Shown here: positions 32,671-43,676 of the stretch, piece after piece
How the letters are laid out: each line of letters starts with the position of its first letter
Position numbering within the stretch: position 1 is the first letter of the stretch
DNA from: DASQZK01 sp963763215
Lineage (GTDB): Bacteria; Bacteroidota; Bacteroidia; Bacteroidales; GCA-2748055
Direction: 5' to 3'
Assembly: GCA_963763215.1 (NCBI GenBank)
Contig: CAVXNX010000010.1
Span: 1 to 64,000, forward strand
DNA: 64,000 bases
Notes under the pieces: generated by a model
What the model saw: only the letters and a program-made list of their open reading frames with translations
What the model was told of the DNA's origin: nothing
The model's database searches: none
Translations under genes and position numbers: made by a program

Positions 32671-35219
32671 AACAGACACACCTCCTCCCTGACCGTCTAA
32701 CCGGATGACGTTTTGTTTACCGGTATACGGGTGGGTGAAGCTGAAAACAGATCCTTTACCCGGCGTGGATTCCACGCGGATCCTGCCTCCGAGGAGTTCC
32801 ACGAGACCCTTGGTGATCGACAATCCCAGACCGGTACCCCCGGCCCGGGGAGTATTGTCGGCCTGCATGAAACGAATGAAAATCTTCCGGAGATTTTCCG
32901 TTGAAATGCCCGTCCCCGTATCCCTGATGTAAAATTCGACCATTTTTTCCCGGCCCTCTTTTTTGATCGAATACCCGACGTCGATGGAGCCTTCATCGGT
33001 AAATTTGATGGCGTTGTTGATCAGGTTGTCCAGAATCTGCCGCAACCTGAACCCATCGGTATACAGGATAAGGTCGGACCCATCCGCCGGAAGGTCAAGT
33101 CTCAGCAAAAGACCGGGCTTTTCAGCGAAATGGCGGTGCTGGCGGTGATACATCAGGATCTCCTCCAGAAGTTCGTTGACCCTGCACCATTCCTTTTCGA
33201 TGCGGAGCTGATTGGACTCGATCTTCGAAATATCGATGATATCATTGATCAGCCTCATCAGCTGCTCACCCGAATTATGGATGAGAGACGTGAATTTGAG
33301 CCGCTTTTCCCGGGAGAGATCTTCCTGGGCGAGGAGCTCGGAAAATCCAAGGATACTGTTCATCGGTGTCCGGATCTCGTGGCTCATGTTGGCCAGGAAG
33401 GCGGACTTGAGACGGTCGCTCTCCTGCGCCCGTTGTTTTTCGACTTCGAGGATACGGTTGGTTTTCTGCAATTCTTCAAGGGTGGTCTGCAATTCTTCAT
33501 TCAATACGGCATATTCTTCATTCTGGGAGGCGATCTCCTTGTTTTTCATGAGCAACTGACTTTCATAGTCTTTGATCCGGGTAATATCGACCAGGATGCC
33601 CAAAATACGCGAGGGCTTCCCGCCGGGCGTGAAACGGACGGTCCGGCCGCTCCACATCACCCAGATCCAGCCTCCGTTGGCACCGGCCAGGCGGATCTCG
33701 TCCCTGTATTCACTGACCAGGCCCGCGGCGTAATCGCTCAACAATTTCGACAACTTTTCCCGGTCATCGGGATGGATCACCATCCCCTGAAGTGAGACTT
33801 CGGCTTCCTGGAATTCATTGCCGTCCCCGTATCCGAGCATTCTGGAAACTTCGGGTGAAAAGGTGATCTTGCCGGCGGAAAGGTCGATCTCGAAAATGCC
33901 ATGGCCCGATGCCTCGACCGATAAGCGCAACTTTTCCTGGCTCTCTCTGAGGGCCCGCTGTGTATTTGTCAGGTCACTGATGTCGATCACCGAGATCACA
34001 TTCACCTCACCGAGGGATACAAAGTGCAGTTCAACGGTCTTTTGTGAATGATCCCTGCATCGCATGTTCCCGGTGAGTTTTCCCAGGCCTTGATCTTCTT
34101 CCGGGCCATTCCCGGTGGTCGCTTTCCACCGTTCGGTCACCGGCTTGCGGAGGCCGGGGTCGGGGAATGCCTTTAACCATAGCGTGGGGATATCGGGAAT
34201 ATCGTCCAGGGTGAAACCGTAAGTTTCGGTAAATTTATGATTCAGGCTGATCACGTTCTGATTTTTGGTCACGATGGCCATCGGGACCGGGTTTCCCTCA
34301 ATGATGCCCCTGAAGCGTTCTTCACTGGCACGAAGTTCCCGCTCTGCTTCCTTCTGGGCGGTAATGTCCTGGATCACACCGAAAACCTGGTTGAGCACCG
34401 GATCATACCGGGCGATGGAATGGATATCAACGATCCTGCCGCTCGGAGGCATTCCGTATCTTGAACTCCTGATCGTAGTCGTTCCGGTTATGGATCATGT
34501 CATCCAGTGCCTCATCGAGGGCGGCATTATATTCGGGAAGCACGCAACTTCTGACCTCAGAAAGGTACAGGTCGGGGCCGTATAGCCCGTAAATTTCCCG
34601 GGCCCCGTCAGAGCCTTTTATTTTTCCCGTTCCCAGGTCAATTTCCCAGTGACCGAACCGGGCCACCTTCTCGGCCCGGCTCAGCCGCTGCCTGAGGTTG
34701 AATTTCTCCGTATCCCTCTCCAGTCTTTCAGTGATATCATAGGCCGCGACAATGGTTCTTTGCTCCCCCGATGGATGCGTGTAAACGGAAGCCCGGCATT
34801 CAAAACTGAGGTAAGAACCATTACGATGCCGGAACCGCCAGATATCCACCGAACTGCCGTGATCCTTTTTCAGACTTTCAAATTTTTTCTGCGCCGAAGA
34901 AAGATCGTCAGGATGCATCAGTTCCCCGGAGTCATGACCGAGGAGTTCGGCAGGATGATACCCGAGAACCGGAATATACCGTTCGTTGACGTAGGTGTAC
35001 ACACCCCGGGAATCAATTTCGCAAATGAGTTCAGACATATTGGTTACAAGGCTGCGATACCTTCCCTCGCTGGCTCTAAGGGCCTCTTCAACCGTTAACT
35101 GCCCGCGTCCATGCGGGGCATTATCCTCTCCCTCTGCTGTGGAATGGCGCAGCCGAAAGCAGGGACTCCAGTTCATGGATCCGCTCGAGCAGCTTGTTGT
35201 AATCCGGCTTTTTTCCCAT
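32620..35219 (-). CDS. Multi-PAS sensor histidine kinase, soluble (frameshifted)
   Basis: A kinase of about 866 residues with no TM, so probably cytoplasmic. ATG at 35219 opens with a short coiled coil (KKPDYNKLLERIHELESLL). Four PAS domains follow: SLVTNMSELICEIDSRGVYT, ARFGHWEIDLGTGKIKG, GNPVPMAIVTKNQNVISLN and VEASGHGIFEIDLSAGKITF. A long coiled coil leads into HisKA (NMSHEIRTPMNSILGFSELL) and HATPase (NLINNAIKF, RDTGTGIS, GGTGLGLSIT). Frames change near 35130 and 34440. It closely resembles the 28028 kinase from the coiled coil to the C-terminus, so the two are paralogues. No receiver domain or adjacent regulator. The C-terminal 25 residues after the HATPase domain are unusual and overlap fbp; a last frameshift could move the true stop. 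Confidence 0.82.
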
Positions 35220-35429
35220 AGGCCTTTCCCCCGAAAGGGACTGATAACCGATAATCTGATTATTCAATTTTCATTTCTTTATACAAGATAGTCATTCCCG
35301 TTCATCAAAACAATGGGAACTGAAAAGTCATGTGGAGATTTTTGACCGAAATCTGAGGAAATAGTTCCGGACAAGTTGGTCTGATTTTTGTTTTCATCGC
35401 CGCGGTGGTCATGTTAAGACAATTTTGAT

Positions 35430-35437
35430 TAGTTTTG
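35430..35437 (+). promoter_or_regulatory. Candidate -7 element for mfd
   Basis: TAGTTTTG followed by CAGG matches TAnnTTTG and resembles the rRNA -7 boxes (TTTGCAG). It lies 17 bases before the mfd ATG. No clear -33 TTTG at the right distance. Confidence 0.45.
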
Positions 35438-35454
35438 CAGGTTGAATTGAATAG

Positions 35455-38400
35455 ATGCTTCTGGATATTTACAAAGAGCGGAGTGAAGTCGGGGAAATTG
35501 CCGGCCTGTTGCAGGAACCGGATGGGAAAGTTCTGCACCTGAAAGGGCTTTCAGGGTCTTCCCGGTCAGCCTTCCTCCATGCCAGCCTTTCCAGGATCAG
35601 GGGTTCACATCTGATCATCCTCAATGAAAAGGAGGAGGCCGCTTACTTCTACAATGACCTGACAACACTGGGAGGAACCGATCATATCCTGTTTTTCCCT
35701 TCATCCTATACCCGTTCCATTCAGTACAAGAAGACCGATGAAGCGAACATCATCACCCGCACGCAGGTGCTGAAAAGGCTGAATGAGCGGCGGGTGGAGA
35801 GTTTTATTGTGACCTATCCCGAAGCACTGATGGAAAGGGTCATCAGCCGGAAAGGACTCGACGATAATACGTTACAGACTGAAGGAAGGCGAAAAGATCA
35901 ACCGTGAATTCCTGAAGGAACTTCTTGAGACCTACAAATTCCAGCTGGTCGATTTCGTCTATGAACCCGGTCAGTATGCACTGCGTGGCAGCATCATCGA
36001 CATCTTTTCCTTTTCCTCAACCCATCCCTGCCGGATCGACTTTTTCGGCGATGAGGTGGAATCCATCCGGACCTTCGATGTGGAAAACCAGCTTTCGATT
36101 GAAAAAATCAAAAAAATGACCATCGTGCCCAACATTCAATGGGAAAATGATCGCGATGTCAAGCGGGTTTCCTTCCTCGATTACCTGCCCGGGAACACCA
36201 CGGTATGGACCGACGATCTGGGGCTGATCTTCAGCCGCATCGATGATATATACGACAAGACGGTGATTGGCGATGAAACGGATCCGGACCTGGTGAAAGA
36301 GCAGGTGATCGTGAATTCCCACGATCTTGCCCACGATATTGCCCGGCTCAACAAGGTGGAGTTCGGCAACTTTTTCCTGAAGAATGCTTTCCGGGAATTC
36401 CGCTTCAATACCTCTCCGCAGCCGGTGTTCAATAAGAATTTCGAACTGCTCAGCGCCGACATCTTAAAGCGCTCCGGTGAAGGATACGAGGTCAGGGTTC
36501 TTTCGGACAATGAGAAACAGGTGGAACGGCTGAAGGATATTTTCCGTGAGATCGATCCGGGCATCAGTTTTGTTCCCGTGCTGAAAACCCTGCACGAGGG
36601 TTTCATCGACCATGATCTCAGGATCTGTCTCTATACCGATCACCAGATCTTTGAACGTTACCACAAGTTCCGCATCCACGACCGCTACAACCGTAAGGAA
36701 TCGATCTCGATGAAAGAACTTACGGATCTGAAGCCCGGCGACTATGTGGTCCATATCGATCATGGCATCGGCATCTTCGGCGGACTGGAGACCATTGAGG
36801 TGAACGGGCAGAAAGCAGGAATCCATCCGGCTGATCTATAAGGACCGGGATGTCCTTTTCGTCAGCATACACTCATTGCACCGCATTTCCAAGTACAAGG
36901 GCAAGGACAATGCCCCGCCGAAAATTTATAAGCTCGGTACGGGAGCCTGGCAGAAACTGAAGGCCACCACCAAGAAAAAAGTCAAGGACATTGCCGGGGA
37001 GCTGATCAAGCTCTATGCCGGCAGGATGCAGGAGGAAGGGTTCCGGTTCAGTGCCGACACCTATCTCCAGCAGGAACTTGAGGCTTCGTTCATTTACGAG
37101 GACACCCCCGACCAGGAAAAAGCCACGCGCGACGTGAAGGAAGGCATGGAATCGGAGCATCCGATGGACAGGCTCGTTTGCGGTGATGTGGGATTCGGCA
37201 AAACGGAGGTGGCCATCCGGGCGGCCTTCAAGGCGGTGACCGATTCCAAGCAGGTCGCCGTGCTGGTGCCCACCACCATCCTCGCCCTTCAGCATTACAA
37301 CACATTCAAGGAACGACTCAACGGGTTCCCCTGTACCGTGGAATACATCAGCAGGCTGAGAAGCGCGGCCAGCCAGAAGGCCGTCCTCGGTAAAATGGCC
37401 CGCGGTGAGGTGGATATCGTGATCGGGACCCATAAGCTCGTGAGCAAGGATGTCAAGTTCAAGGACCTGGGCCTGCTGATCATCGACGAGGAACAGAAAT
37501 TCGGCGTCAGCGTTAAGGAGAAACTGCGACAGATGAAGCTCAACGTCGATACCCTGACACTCACGGCGACACCCATACCACGGACGCTGCAATTTTCGCT
37601 GATGGGGGCACGTGATCTCTCCATCATCAACACCCCTCCCCCGAACCGCCATCCGATCATCACCGAACTTCACACCTTCAACGAAGATATCATCAAGGAA
37701 GCCATCGAGTATGAAGTGAACCGCGGCGGCCAGGTCTTCTTCATCCACAACAGGGTGCAAAACATCACCGAGGTGGAACATGTGATCAACCGCGTGTGCA
37801 AAGGCGTGCGTACCGTCATTGCCCACGGTCAGATGGAAGGCCGGAAACTTGAAAATATCATGCTGGATTTTATGCAGGGATATTATGACGTGCTGATTGC
37901 CACCTCGATCATCGAATCGGGGCTGGACATTCCCAACGCCAATACCATCATCATCAACAATGCCCATCATTTCGGTCTGAGTGATCTTCACCAGCTGCGA
38001 GGCCGCGTGGGGCGGTCGAACAAGAAAGCGTTCTGTTACCTCCTGGCCCCGCCGCTGCAGCTTCTCACCCCCGAGGCCAGGCGCAGGATGCGGGCGATCG
38101 AAGAATATTCCGAACTGGGCAGCGGGATGAACATCGCCATGCAGGATCTCGACATCCGCGGAGCCGGAAACCTTCTCGGGGCAGAGCAGAGCGGCTTCAT
38201 CGCCGATATCGGTTTTGAAACCTACCAACGGATCCTCGCCGAAGCCATCCTTGAACTGAAGGAAAATGAATTCCGGGATGTCTTTTCCGTTCCGGGAGAA
38301 GAAAAGAAAGAACGGGAGTACGTCTCCGACTGCCAGATCGACACCGATCTCTCCGTGCTGCTTCCCGAAACCTACATCTCGAATATCTCGGAAAGGATCA

Positions 38401-38783
38401 GGCTCTACCGTGAACTCGACAATCTCACCGATGAAGCCGGGCTCCAGGATTTTGCCGATAAGCTGATCGACCGTTTCGGACAGATCCCCATGCAAACGCA
38501 GGAGTTGATGAACACGGTAAGACTGCGATGGAGAGCTGTCAAACTCGGCATCGAAAAGATGATCATCAAGAACAAAAAAATGATCTGCTATTTCATCGCC
38601 GACCCCGAATCCGCCTACTACCAGTCGCCCACCTTCGGAAAGGTCCTGCAATATGTGCAGAAACAGCCAACACGGGTGCAAATGAAGGAAGATCCCAATA
38701 AACTCAGCCTGACCATCGCACCAGTCGACTCCATTTTAAAAGCCATTACCATTCTCGATGATATCGCCGGTAGTGCCGTCTGA
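35455..38783 (+). CDS. mfd: Transcription-repair coupling factor Mfd (two frameshifts)
   Basis: Mfd, about 1,110 residues: removes RNA polymerase stalled at DNA lesions and recruits UvrA. Layout in order: UvrB-like homology region (LRGSIIDIFSFSSTHPCRID), RNA polymerase interaction domain (DLKPGDYVVHIDHGIGIFGG), then the superfamily 2 translocase with Walker A CGDVGFGKTEVA (about residue 576), DEEQ box LLIIDEEQKFG, TATPIPRTLQFSLMGARDLS, and QLRGRVGRSNKKAFCYLL as motif VI. The C-terminal TRCF domain ends the protein. One extra A near 35876 restores NTLRLKEGEKINREF. One extra G near 36822 restores GQKQESIRLIYKDRD. The length fits the family once both are corrected. The 3' end overlaps a convergent lipoprotein gene by 48 bases. 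Confidence 0.93.
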
Positions 38784-39179
38784 CCGTCCGGAAAGATGCA
38801 ATCCCTGATTCGTGTCGACAAAGAATTGAAGACTGTCCCCTGACGTGTTGTTGGATTGGTCCACCGCAACCAGAACGAGTTTGTACGCCCCGTTGTCCAG
38901 GGTGAGTTTTCGTGAACCATTCTGCGGGATCCCGACCATTTCACCGTCGTTGAGGATGAACCAGGCGTCTTTGAAATTCGCCTCCTTTATCGTATAGTCC
39001 AGCACCACCATGGTCGTGTCGTAGATCACCCCATCCTCCGGGGACCGGATGGTGATCTCCGGGAAGGTGAAATCAAAACCCGCACTGTGTTTGCAGCCGG
39101 GAAGAGATCCGATGGCCACGATCACCGCCAGGATGAAAATGATCCTGAACCATCCCCCGTGTTTTCGACCTTTTTCCAT
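38736..39179 (-). CDS. Small lipoprotein with Ig-like domain
   Basis: A 147-residue predicted lipoprotein. Basic start MEKGRKHGGW, hydrophobic FRIIFILAVIVAIGS and lipobox LPGC (Cys29). The rest (about 38-128) looks like one bacterial Ig-like beta-sandwich: ITIRSPEDGVIYDTTMVVLD, WFILNDGEMVGIP, YKLVLVAVDQSNNTSGDSL. That pattern is common in proteins where an Ig domain follows the lipid anchor. The last 15 residues overlap mfd in antisense and may not be typical of the family. Single gene, no operon. Function unknown. Confidence 0.65.
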   Translation of the reverse strand: MEKGRKHGGWFRIIFILAVIVAIGSLPGCKHSAGFDFTFPEITIRSPEDGVIYDTTMVVLDYTIKEANFKDAWFILNDGEMVGIPQNGSRKLTLDNGAYKLVLVAVDQSNNTSGDSLQFFVDTNQGLHLSGRSDGTTGDIIENGNGF

Positions 39180-39473
39180 CGTGTGATTCGCATTTTTGAA
39201 TTTCCGGTCCGCAGGTAACTGCGCGGGAGTTTTAGAGAGAACATGGAAATCATGGCATTAGTTTTCATGTGCCCGGTAAAGATTTCGGCTACTCAACGAC
39301 CCGAAGAAGGCAATGGGCGATAGCATTGATGGATCGGCCGGACCCGGCGCTCCGCAGGTGCGAAAGAATTTGACAGGATAATTGCGAGGTAAAAATTAAA
39401 AATAGTTGCTCAATTCATAGAACGGATATTCGCTCAGGGACCAGGGGTTTTGGCAATAATGAGGAAGAGGGAA

Positions 39474-39571
39474 GTCGTTTCAGCTCCGCTCAACGACCCG
39501 CAAGACGAAGTAAGAATAAATATTCTTCAGATCATCAATGACCGCCGGTCGTTGAGCGGAGCCGAAACGAC
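39474..39571. repeat. Inverted pair of REP-like elements
   Basis: Copy 39548-39571 reads GTCGTTGAGCGGAGC then CGAAACGAC. Copy 39474-39497 is its inverted version with a single mismatch. Each copy is itself an imperfect palindrome (GTCGTT/AACGAC), and the two can pair across 50 bases. They lie in the 39180-39828 stretch, which has no gene that I can support. Confidence 0.7.
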
Positions 39572-39596
39572 AATCCTCCCGAAAAGCCCGAATACC

Positions 39597-39682
39597 GGTC
39601 CCTGAGCGAAGCCGAAGGGCCTTCATTCAGAACTTAAAAATTTGCCGGGAACCAAAGGGAAATCAGCGAAGCCGAAACCACC
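39597..39682. repeat. Two further REP-like units
   Basis: 39597-39621 reads GGTCCCTGAGCGAAGC then CGAAGGGCC. 39656-39682 is a decayed copy containing TCAGCGAAGCCGAAACCACC. Both share the core TGAGCGxAGCCGAA with the inverted pair at 39474-39571, so they belong to one family. Confidence 0.6.
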
Positions 39683-39697
39683 CTTTTCTGTTTTCAC

Positions 39698-39732
39698 AAA
39701 AAAAAAGGTCCCTGAGCGTAGCCGCCGGGACC
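39698..39732 (-). terminator. Rho-independent terminator after ppiD, built from a REP-like unit
   Basis: On the minus strand stem GGTCCC/GGGACC encloses GGCGGCTACGCTCA and is followed by nine T residues. The stem-loop is the fifth copy of the local REP family (TGAGCGTAGCC core). It lies about 100 bases past the ppiD stop. Confidence 0.65.
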
Positions 39733-39828
39733 GGTATTTTCCATTCCGCTTTTAAGACAATCACCTAATTCTCACCGTTCATCAGTTATCAGGCAGGATT
39801 CCTGCCTCGACCTCATTGAATGATGCTG

Positions 39829-41969
39829 CTAATAGAATTTGATGCGGTTATCGACGATATCGGCATCTTCCCTGAGCGCGTTGTATCCTTCGAAGGCGAC
39901 ACGACTCTGCAGGGCATACTTGAGCCTGAAATCGGCGGCCTGTATATCCGGGTTTTCGGGAACGGTCCTGGAGTTCACATGGATGACAAACACCCCGTTT
40001 TCCCCTTCCACCGGAGCGGAGAGTTGATTTTCAGGAACGATAAATGCCGCGGCCACTACAGCAGGTTCCAGTCCGACACCGTTGACATATGGGTTGGCAA
40101 ACCGCACTTTGGTCGCTTCAGAAACCTGGGTGTTCAGGGCTGTGGCGGCATCATCAATGGAGGTGGCCCCGGCGATTTTTTCTTTCACCTGCCCGGCCAG
40201 TTTATCGAGTTTCTTTTGTTTCATCAGGGTAATCTCAATCTCCGTTTTGACATCTTCGAGTGAAGCATAGCCTTTCTCTTTGACATCGGTGAGGGCGGCG
40301 ATCACGTATTTATCGGTCAGGTCAAAGATCTGGCTGATGGAATTCTGGTCATGTTTCATAGGCCCAGCGGATCACTTCGCGGGAATTATCCAGCCCGGGG
40401 AGCTGCTCGGCTGTCCGTTTCAGGTCGGTGGCAAACCTCGGGGAGATATTTTTCTGGGTGCAGAGATCCCTGAATTTTTGCACGTTGGTTGCCTCGCTGC
40501 CGAACTGTACGGCTTCAGAATAGATCTTCTGGTACGTCTCGTCGCTCGGGATGACTTCCCTGATGAGAATGGCCAGTTTGGCTTTTTTGACTTTCGGGCT
40601 CTGGGCTTCAATTTTCAGGACATGGTAACCGTACTGGGTTTTAACCACTTTGACATCACCGACATTGCCGTTGAAAGCGGCCTCGGCGAAAGGTTTAACC
40701 ATGGATGATTCTGTAAACCATCCCAGGTCGCCGCCGATCTGGCGGTTTGACTGGTCGGCCGAAAATTCCCTGGCCAGGGTAGCGAAATCATGCCCCTGAT
40801 CGATGAGGTGTCTTCAGACTGTCGGCGATGGCTTTTGCCCGCTGATCATCTCTCTGAACGGACAGGCTGATCAGGATATGCCTGGCTCGGACCGAGTCGG
40901 GAACGTAGGTGAATTCCAGCAGCCGTGCCAGCTTGTAGGCACCGTTGTCCATATAGGGACCGGCCACAAAACCCGGCTGGGCGTTGAAGATGGAATCCCT
41001 GACCGACTCAGGCAACTCGTTATAACCGTAATTCAGGTCCTTGTAAGGGACATCGGAATTGCTGTTGACAAAGTCGATGGGCTTATCCGACCTCTCGAAG
41101 GGCACCTTGCTCTGGGCAACATATTCTTTGGCCTTCTGGTCGTCCTTTTCCGAAGGTTCAACATTGAAGACGACATATTCAAGGCTTCGCGATTCCTCCT
41201 GTTTATACTGATGTTTGTGCTTTTCGTAATAATCCCGGATCTCATCATCCGTCACGTTTACCTGATCATCGGGAATGGTATTGAACGGCAGGTAGACGAA
41301 ACTGAAATCGGCCGTGGAACCTGTCTCCTTTGCATATTCTTTGGCATCGAGGGTGTTCGGGGAGAGTCCTTTCCTGACGAGGGTAAAGTATTTCTGTCCC
41401 AGCCTTTCATCGACGATCTGGTCCTCAATATAGATCCATCGTTTCCGTTCATTCTTGTAAACGTCATTGCTGATGGCATTGAAATAGTTCATCATCTGGT
41501 ACCGGTTAAATTCGCCGGTTTCCGGATTGGTGAACATTCTTCTGACAATGGGATTGGGTTCTTCCATGATCACGTTCTGACCGCCTGTATTGATGGAATC
41601 GCCGAGCAGCATCGTTTTCAGTTCATCAACGCTGACGGTGATCCCCAGTTTTTCAATCCTGTTATTGAGAATGATGTCCCTTACAGTGTTACGCCACACT
41701 TCCTGCCTGATCCCGTCCATGGTTTCCTGGTCGAGCGACTGAAGCTGATAACTGGTGCGGTAAAATTCCGCCAGCTGTTCAATTTTGGCATTATAATCCA
41801 TATAATTGACCGACTCTCCGTCAATCTCTGCCACCTCGAGGCGTTTCCTGGAGAACACCGACGGACCTGAATGCAGGAGGTCTCCAAGAATGAATGCCAG
41901 AAGCGCCAGACCAATGACCACTGCCACAAGCACACCTGCTTTATTCCTTATTTTCTGTAAAGTTGCCAT
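39829..41969 (-). CDS. ppiD: Peptidyl-prolyl cis-trans isomerase PpiD (frameshifted)
   Basis: Inner-membrane-anchored periplasmic folding factor, about 714 residues, normal for Bacteroidota PpiD. Short cytoplasmic start MATLQKIRNKAG, one TM (VLVAVVIGLALLAFILGDLL), a SurA-N/PpiD chaperone region (about 45-330: EVWRNTVRDIILNNRIEKLG), then a parvulin domain with RARHILISL, FSADQSNRQIGGDLGWF and KTQYGYHVLKIE. A second degenerate PPIase-like region and C-terminal helices follow. Frames change near 40805 (SLKT to HLIDQGHDFATLAREFS) and near 40355 (WAYE to DQNSISQIFDL). At 40355 an ATGA makes the two frames look like separate coupled genes, but the protein is continuous in the family. It ends the envelope block and is followed by the 39698 terminator. 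Confidence 0.85.
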
Positions 41970-42146
41970 TTAACAATGCTTAATTAAAACTTCGTTTTTT
42001 TTCAGGCTACGAATATAGTAATTTCAATTATTAATACATGCAAAATGAAATCATTAATTCTGCGATGATCAACTCTTTGTCAACGGAATGCTGATTAGGG
42101 AATGGAAGCCGGTTTTCCTGGCCGGGGATATTCTAAAACGACGGGG

Positions 42147-43439
42147 TTACCTGGTGTTCTGGCTCTCCGTCAGCCTCGTGACATGGACGAGCTCGATACG
42201 GGTCTGGCTCACTTTGAGGATCCTGAACTGGTATGGGAAGATGATCACCCGCGTATTCAGCCTGGGAATACTTTCATAGTGATGGATGATGAGCCCGGCC
42301 AGGGTGTCGTACTCATCGGAAACCGGGATGCCGAGGTTGTATTTTTCGTTCAGGTAATCGATTTCGAGGCGCCCGGAGAGGATCCACTCATGATCATTGA
42401 CCTGTCGTTCGACGAATTCGGAAACATCATGTTCATCCTCGATTTCCCCGAAAATCTCCTCGATGATATCCTCCAGGGTGACGATTCCCGAAGTGCCTCC
42501 ATATTCATCCACCACGAGAGCGATACTCTTGCGTTCCCGGATAAGTTTCCGGAACAGCTTATTCACCTGCATGGTTTCGGGCACGATGGAAAGGCTGACG
42601 AGGCGGGAGCGGACGGAGGCCGGGTGTTTAAAAAGTTCCTTGGAACTGATATAGCCGACGATCCGGTCGATGGAGTCCTCGAAAACGAGGATCTTGCTGA
42701 AAGCCCGTTTCGATGAAACGGTGCCGGAGTTCCTCAACGCTGCTGTTGATCTCGATGGCTTCCACCTCGGTGCGGGGGACCATGCAGTCGCGCACCTTCA
42801 GGCTTGAAAATTCCAGGGCATTCTGGAAAATCTTCTTTTCCGGTTTATTCTCCAGGCTTTTTTCGATTTCCGACTGGCTTTCGCTGACCAGGTGATCGAG
42901 GTCGACGCGGCCGAACACCGGATTATACCGTGTTGTCCTGCTCTTCACCCTCACGCCCATAAAAAACCGCATGATGAAATTGGTGATGCCCAGGGTGATG
43001 ATGGTGACGGGATAAAGCAGGAGGTAAAAGATCAGCACAGGAATGGAAAAGACGTTCAGGGTGAGGTTTGGCCGGCTGCGGAAGATCGTTTTGGGCAGGA
43101 ATTCGGCCGTCAGGAGGATGACCAGTCGTACCGACAATGGTCTGGATGATGAGGATGAGAACCTCGCTGGTGATATGCGATCCTGTACTGGAGGAAGGGT
43201 TCAAGCAACCGGGCCACAAAAAGACCATAGATGACCAGGGCAATGTTGTTTCCCACCAGCATGGTGGCAAGGTAATGCCCCGGGCTCTTGAGAAAAACCG
43301 AGATGATCCTGGAGGAGAACAGCCCGTGTTTGCGGTCGAGTTCGATTTTCAGCCGGTTAGACGATACAAAAGCGATTTCCATCCCCGAAAAGAAAGCGGA
43401 AAAAACCAGGCATAATATGATGATCACCAGAGGGGACAT
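42147..43439 (-). CDS. CNNM/HlyC-type membrane protein with CBS pair (frameshifted)
   Basis: About 430 residues of the hemolysin C/CorC (UPF0053) type, in Bacteroidota often called GldE when beside gliding genes. DUF21 transmembrane domain (1-190): FSAFFSGMEIAFVSSNRLKI, LATMLVGNNIALVIYGLFVA, LLLYPVTIITLGITNFIMRF. Two CBS domains (about 200-320) contain DCMVPRTEVEAIEI and ALVVDEYGGTSGIVTLEDII. A C-terminal CorC_HlyC domain follows (SGRLEIDYLNEKYNLGIP, TLAGLIIHHYESIP). Members are linked to magnesium or cobalt transport. Frames change near 43175, 43130 and 42705. It lies between ppiD and lptC; no other gliding gene is in the window, so I do not use the GldE name. Confidence 0.82.
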
Positions 43440-43475
43440 TTTTAAATTTTTCTTCCTTCAGGGAATGCTTTCGGG

Positions 43476-43676
43476 TTATTCAGATCCGGATCTGTTCTTC
43501 AGCCGCTTCCTCCTTCTGAGACCAAAGATAAGAAAGGCGATCAGAAAGATGATAAAAAAAGGGTAACTGTCCCGGAAACCGGTCTTTGTCAACTGAGAAA
43601 TTCCGGCGGCCAGGGACAGGACAGCCAGCACGAGCCATAGTATTTCAAGGATTTTTCTGCTCATCGGCGGGTTCAT
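43476..43676 (-). CDS. Small two-TM membrane protein
   Basis: A 66-residue protein with two predicted TMs (ILEILWLVLAVLSLAAGISQ and YPFFIIFLIAFLIFGL) separated by a short polar loop (TKTGFRDS), with a basic tail (RRRKRLKNRSGSE). Its start overlaps the end of lptC by 32 bases, and 36 bases separate it from the CNNM gene, so it sits inside the envelope operon. I do not recognise a family. The overlap and the clean TM pattern argue that it is real. Confidence 0.6.
   Translation of the reverse strand: MNPPMSRKILEILWLVLAVLSLAAGISQLTKTGFRDSYPFFIIFLIAFLIFGLRRRKRLKNRSGSE

Noticed and set aside
36873..38681. A 602-codon minus-strand open frame opposite mfd
   Set aside because: Antisense shadow of the helicase part of mfd; the translation is low-complexity His/Asp/Phe-rich with no domain.
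40349..40380. ATGA junction suggesting two separate coupled genes at the end of ppiD
   Set aside because: The downstream segment is the normal continuation of PpiD, and neither piece has its own signal or domain start; a frameshift explains it.
42001..42050. Possible promoter for ppiD (TATATTCG with TTTG upstream)
   Set aside because: The -7 box has a mismatch at a conserved base and the 23-base spacing is too long to claim.
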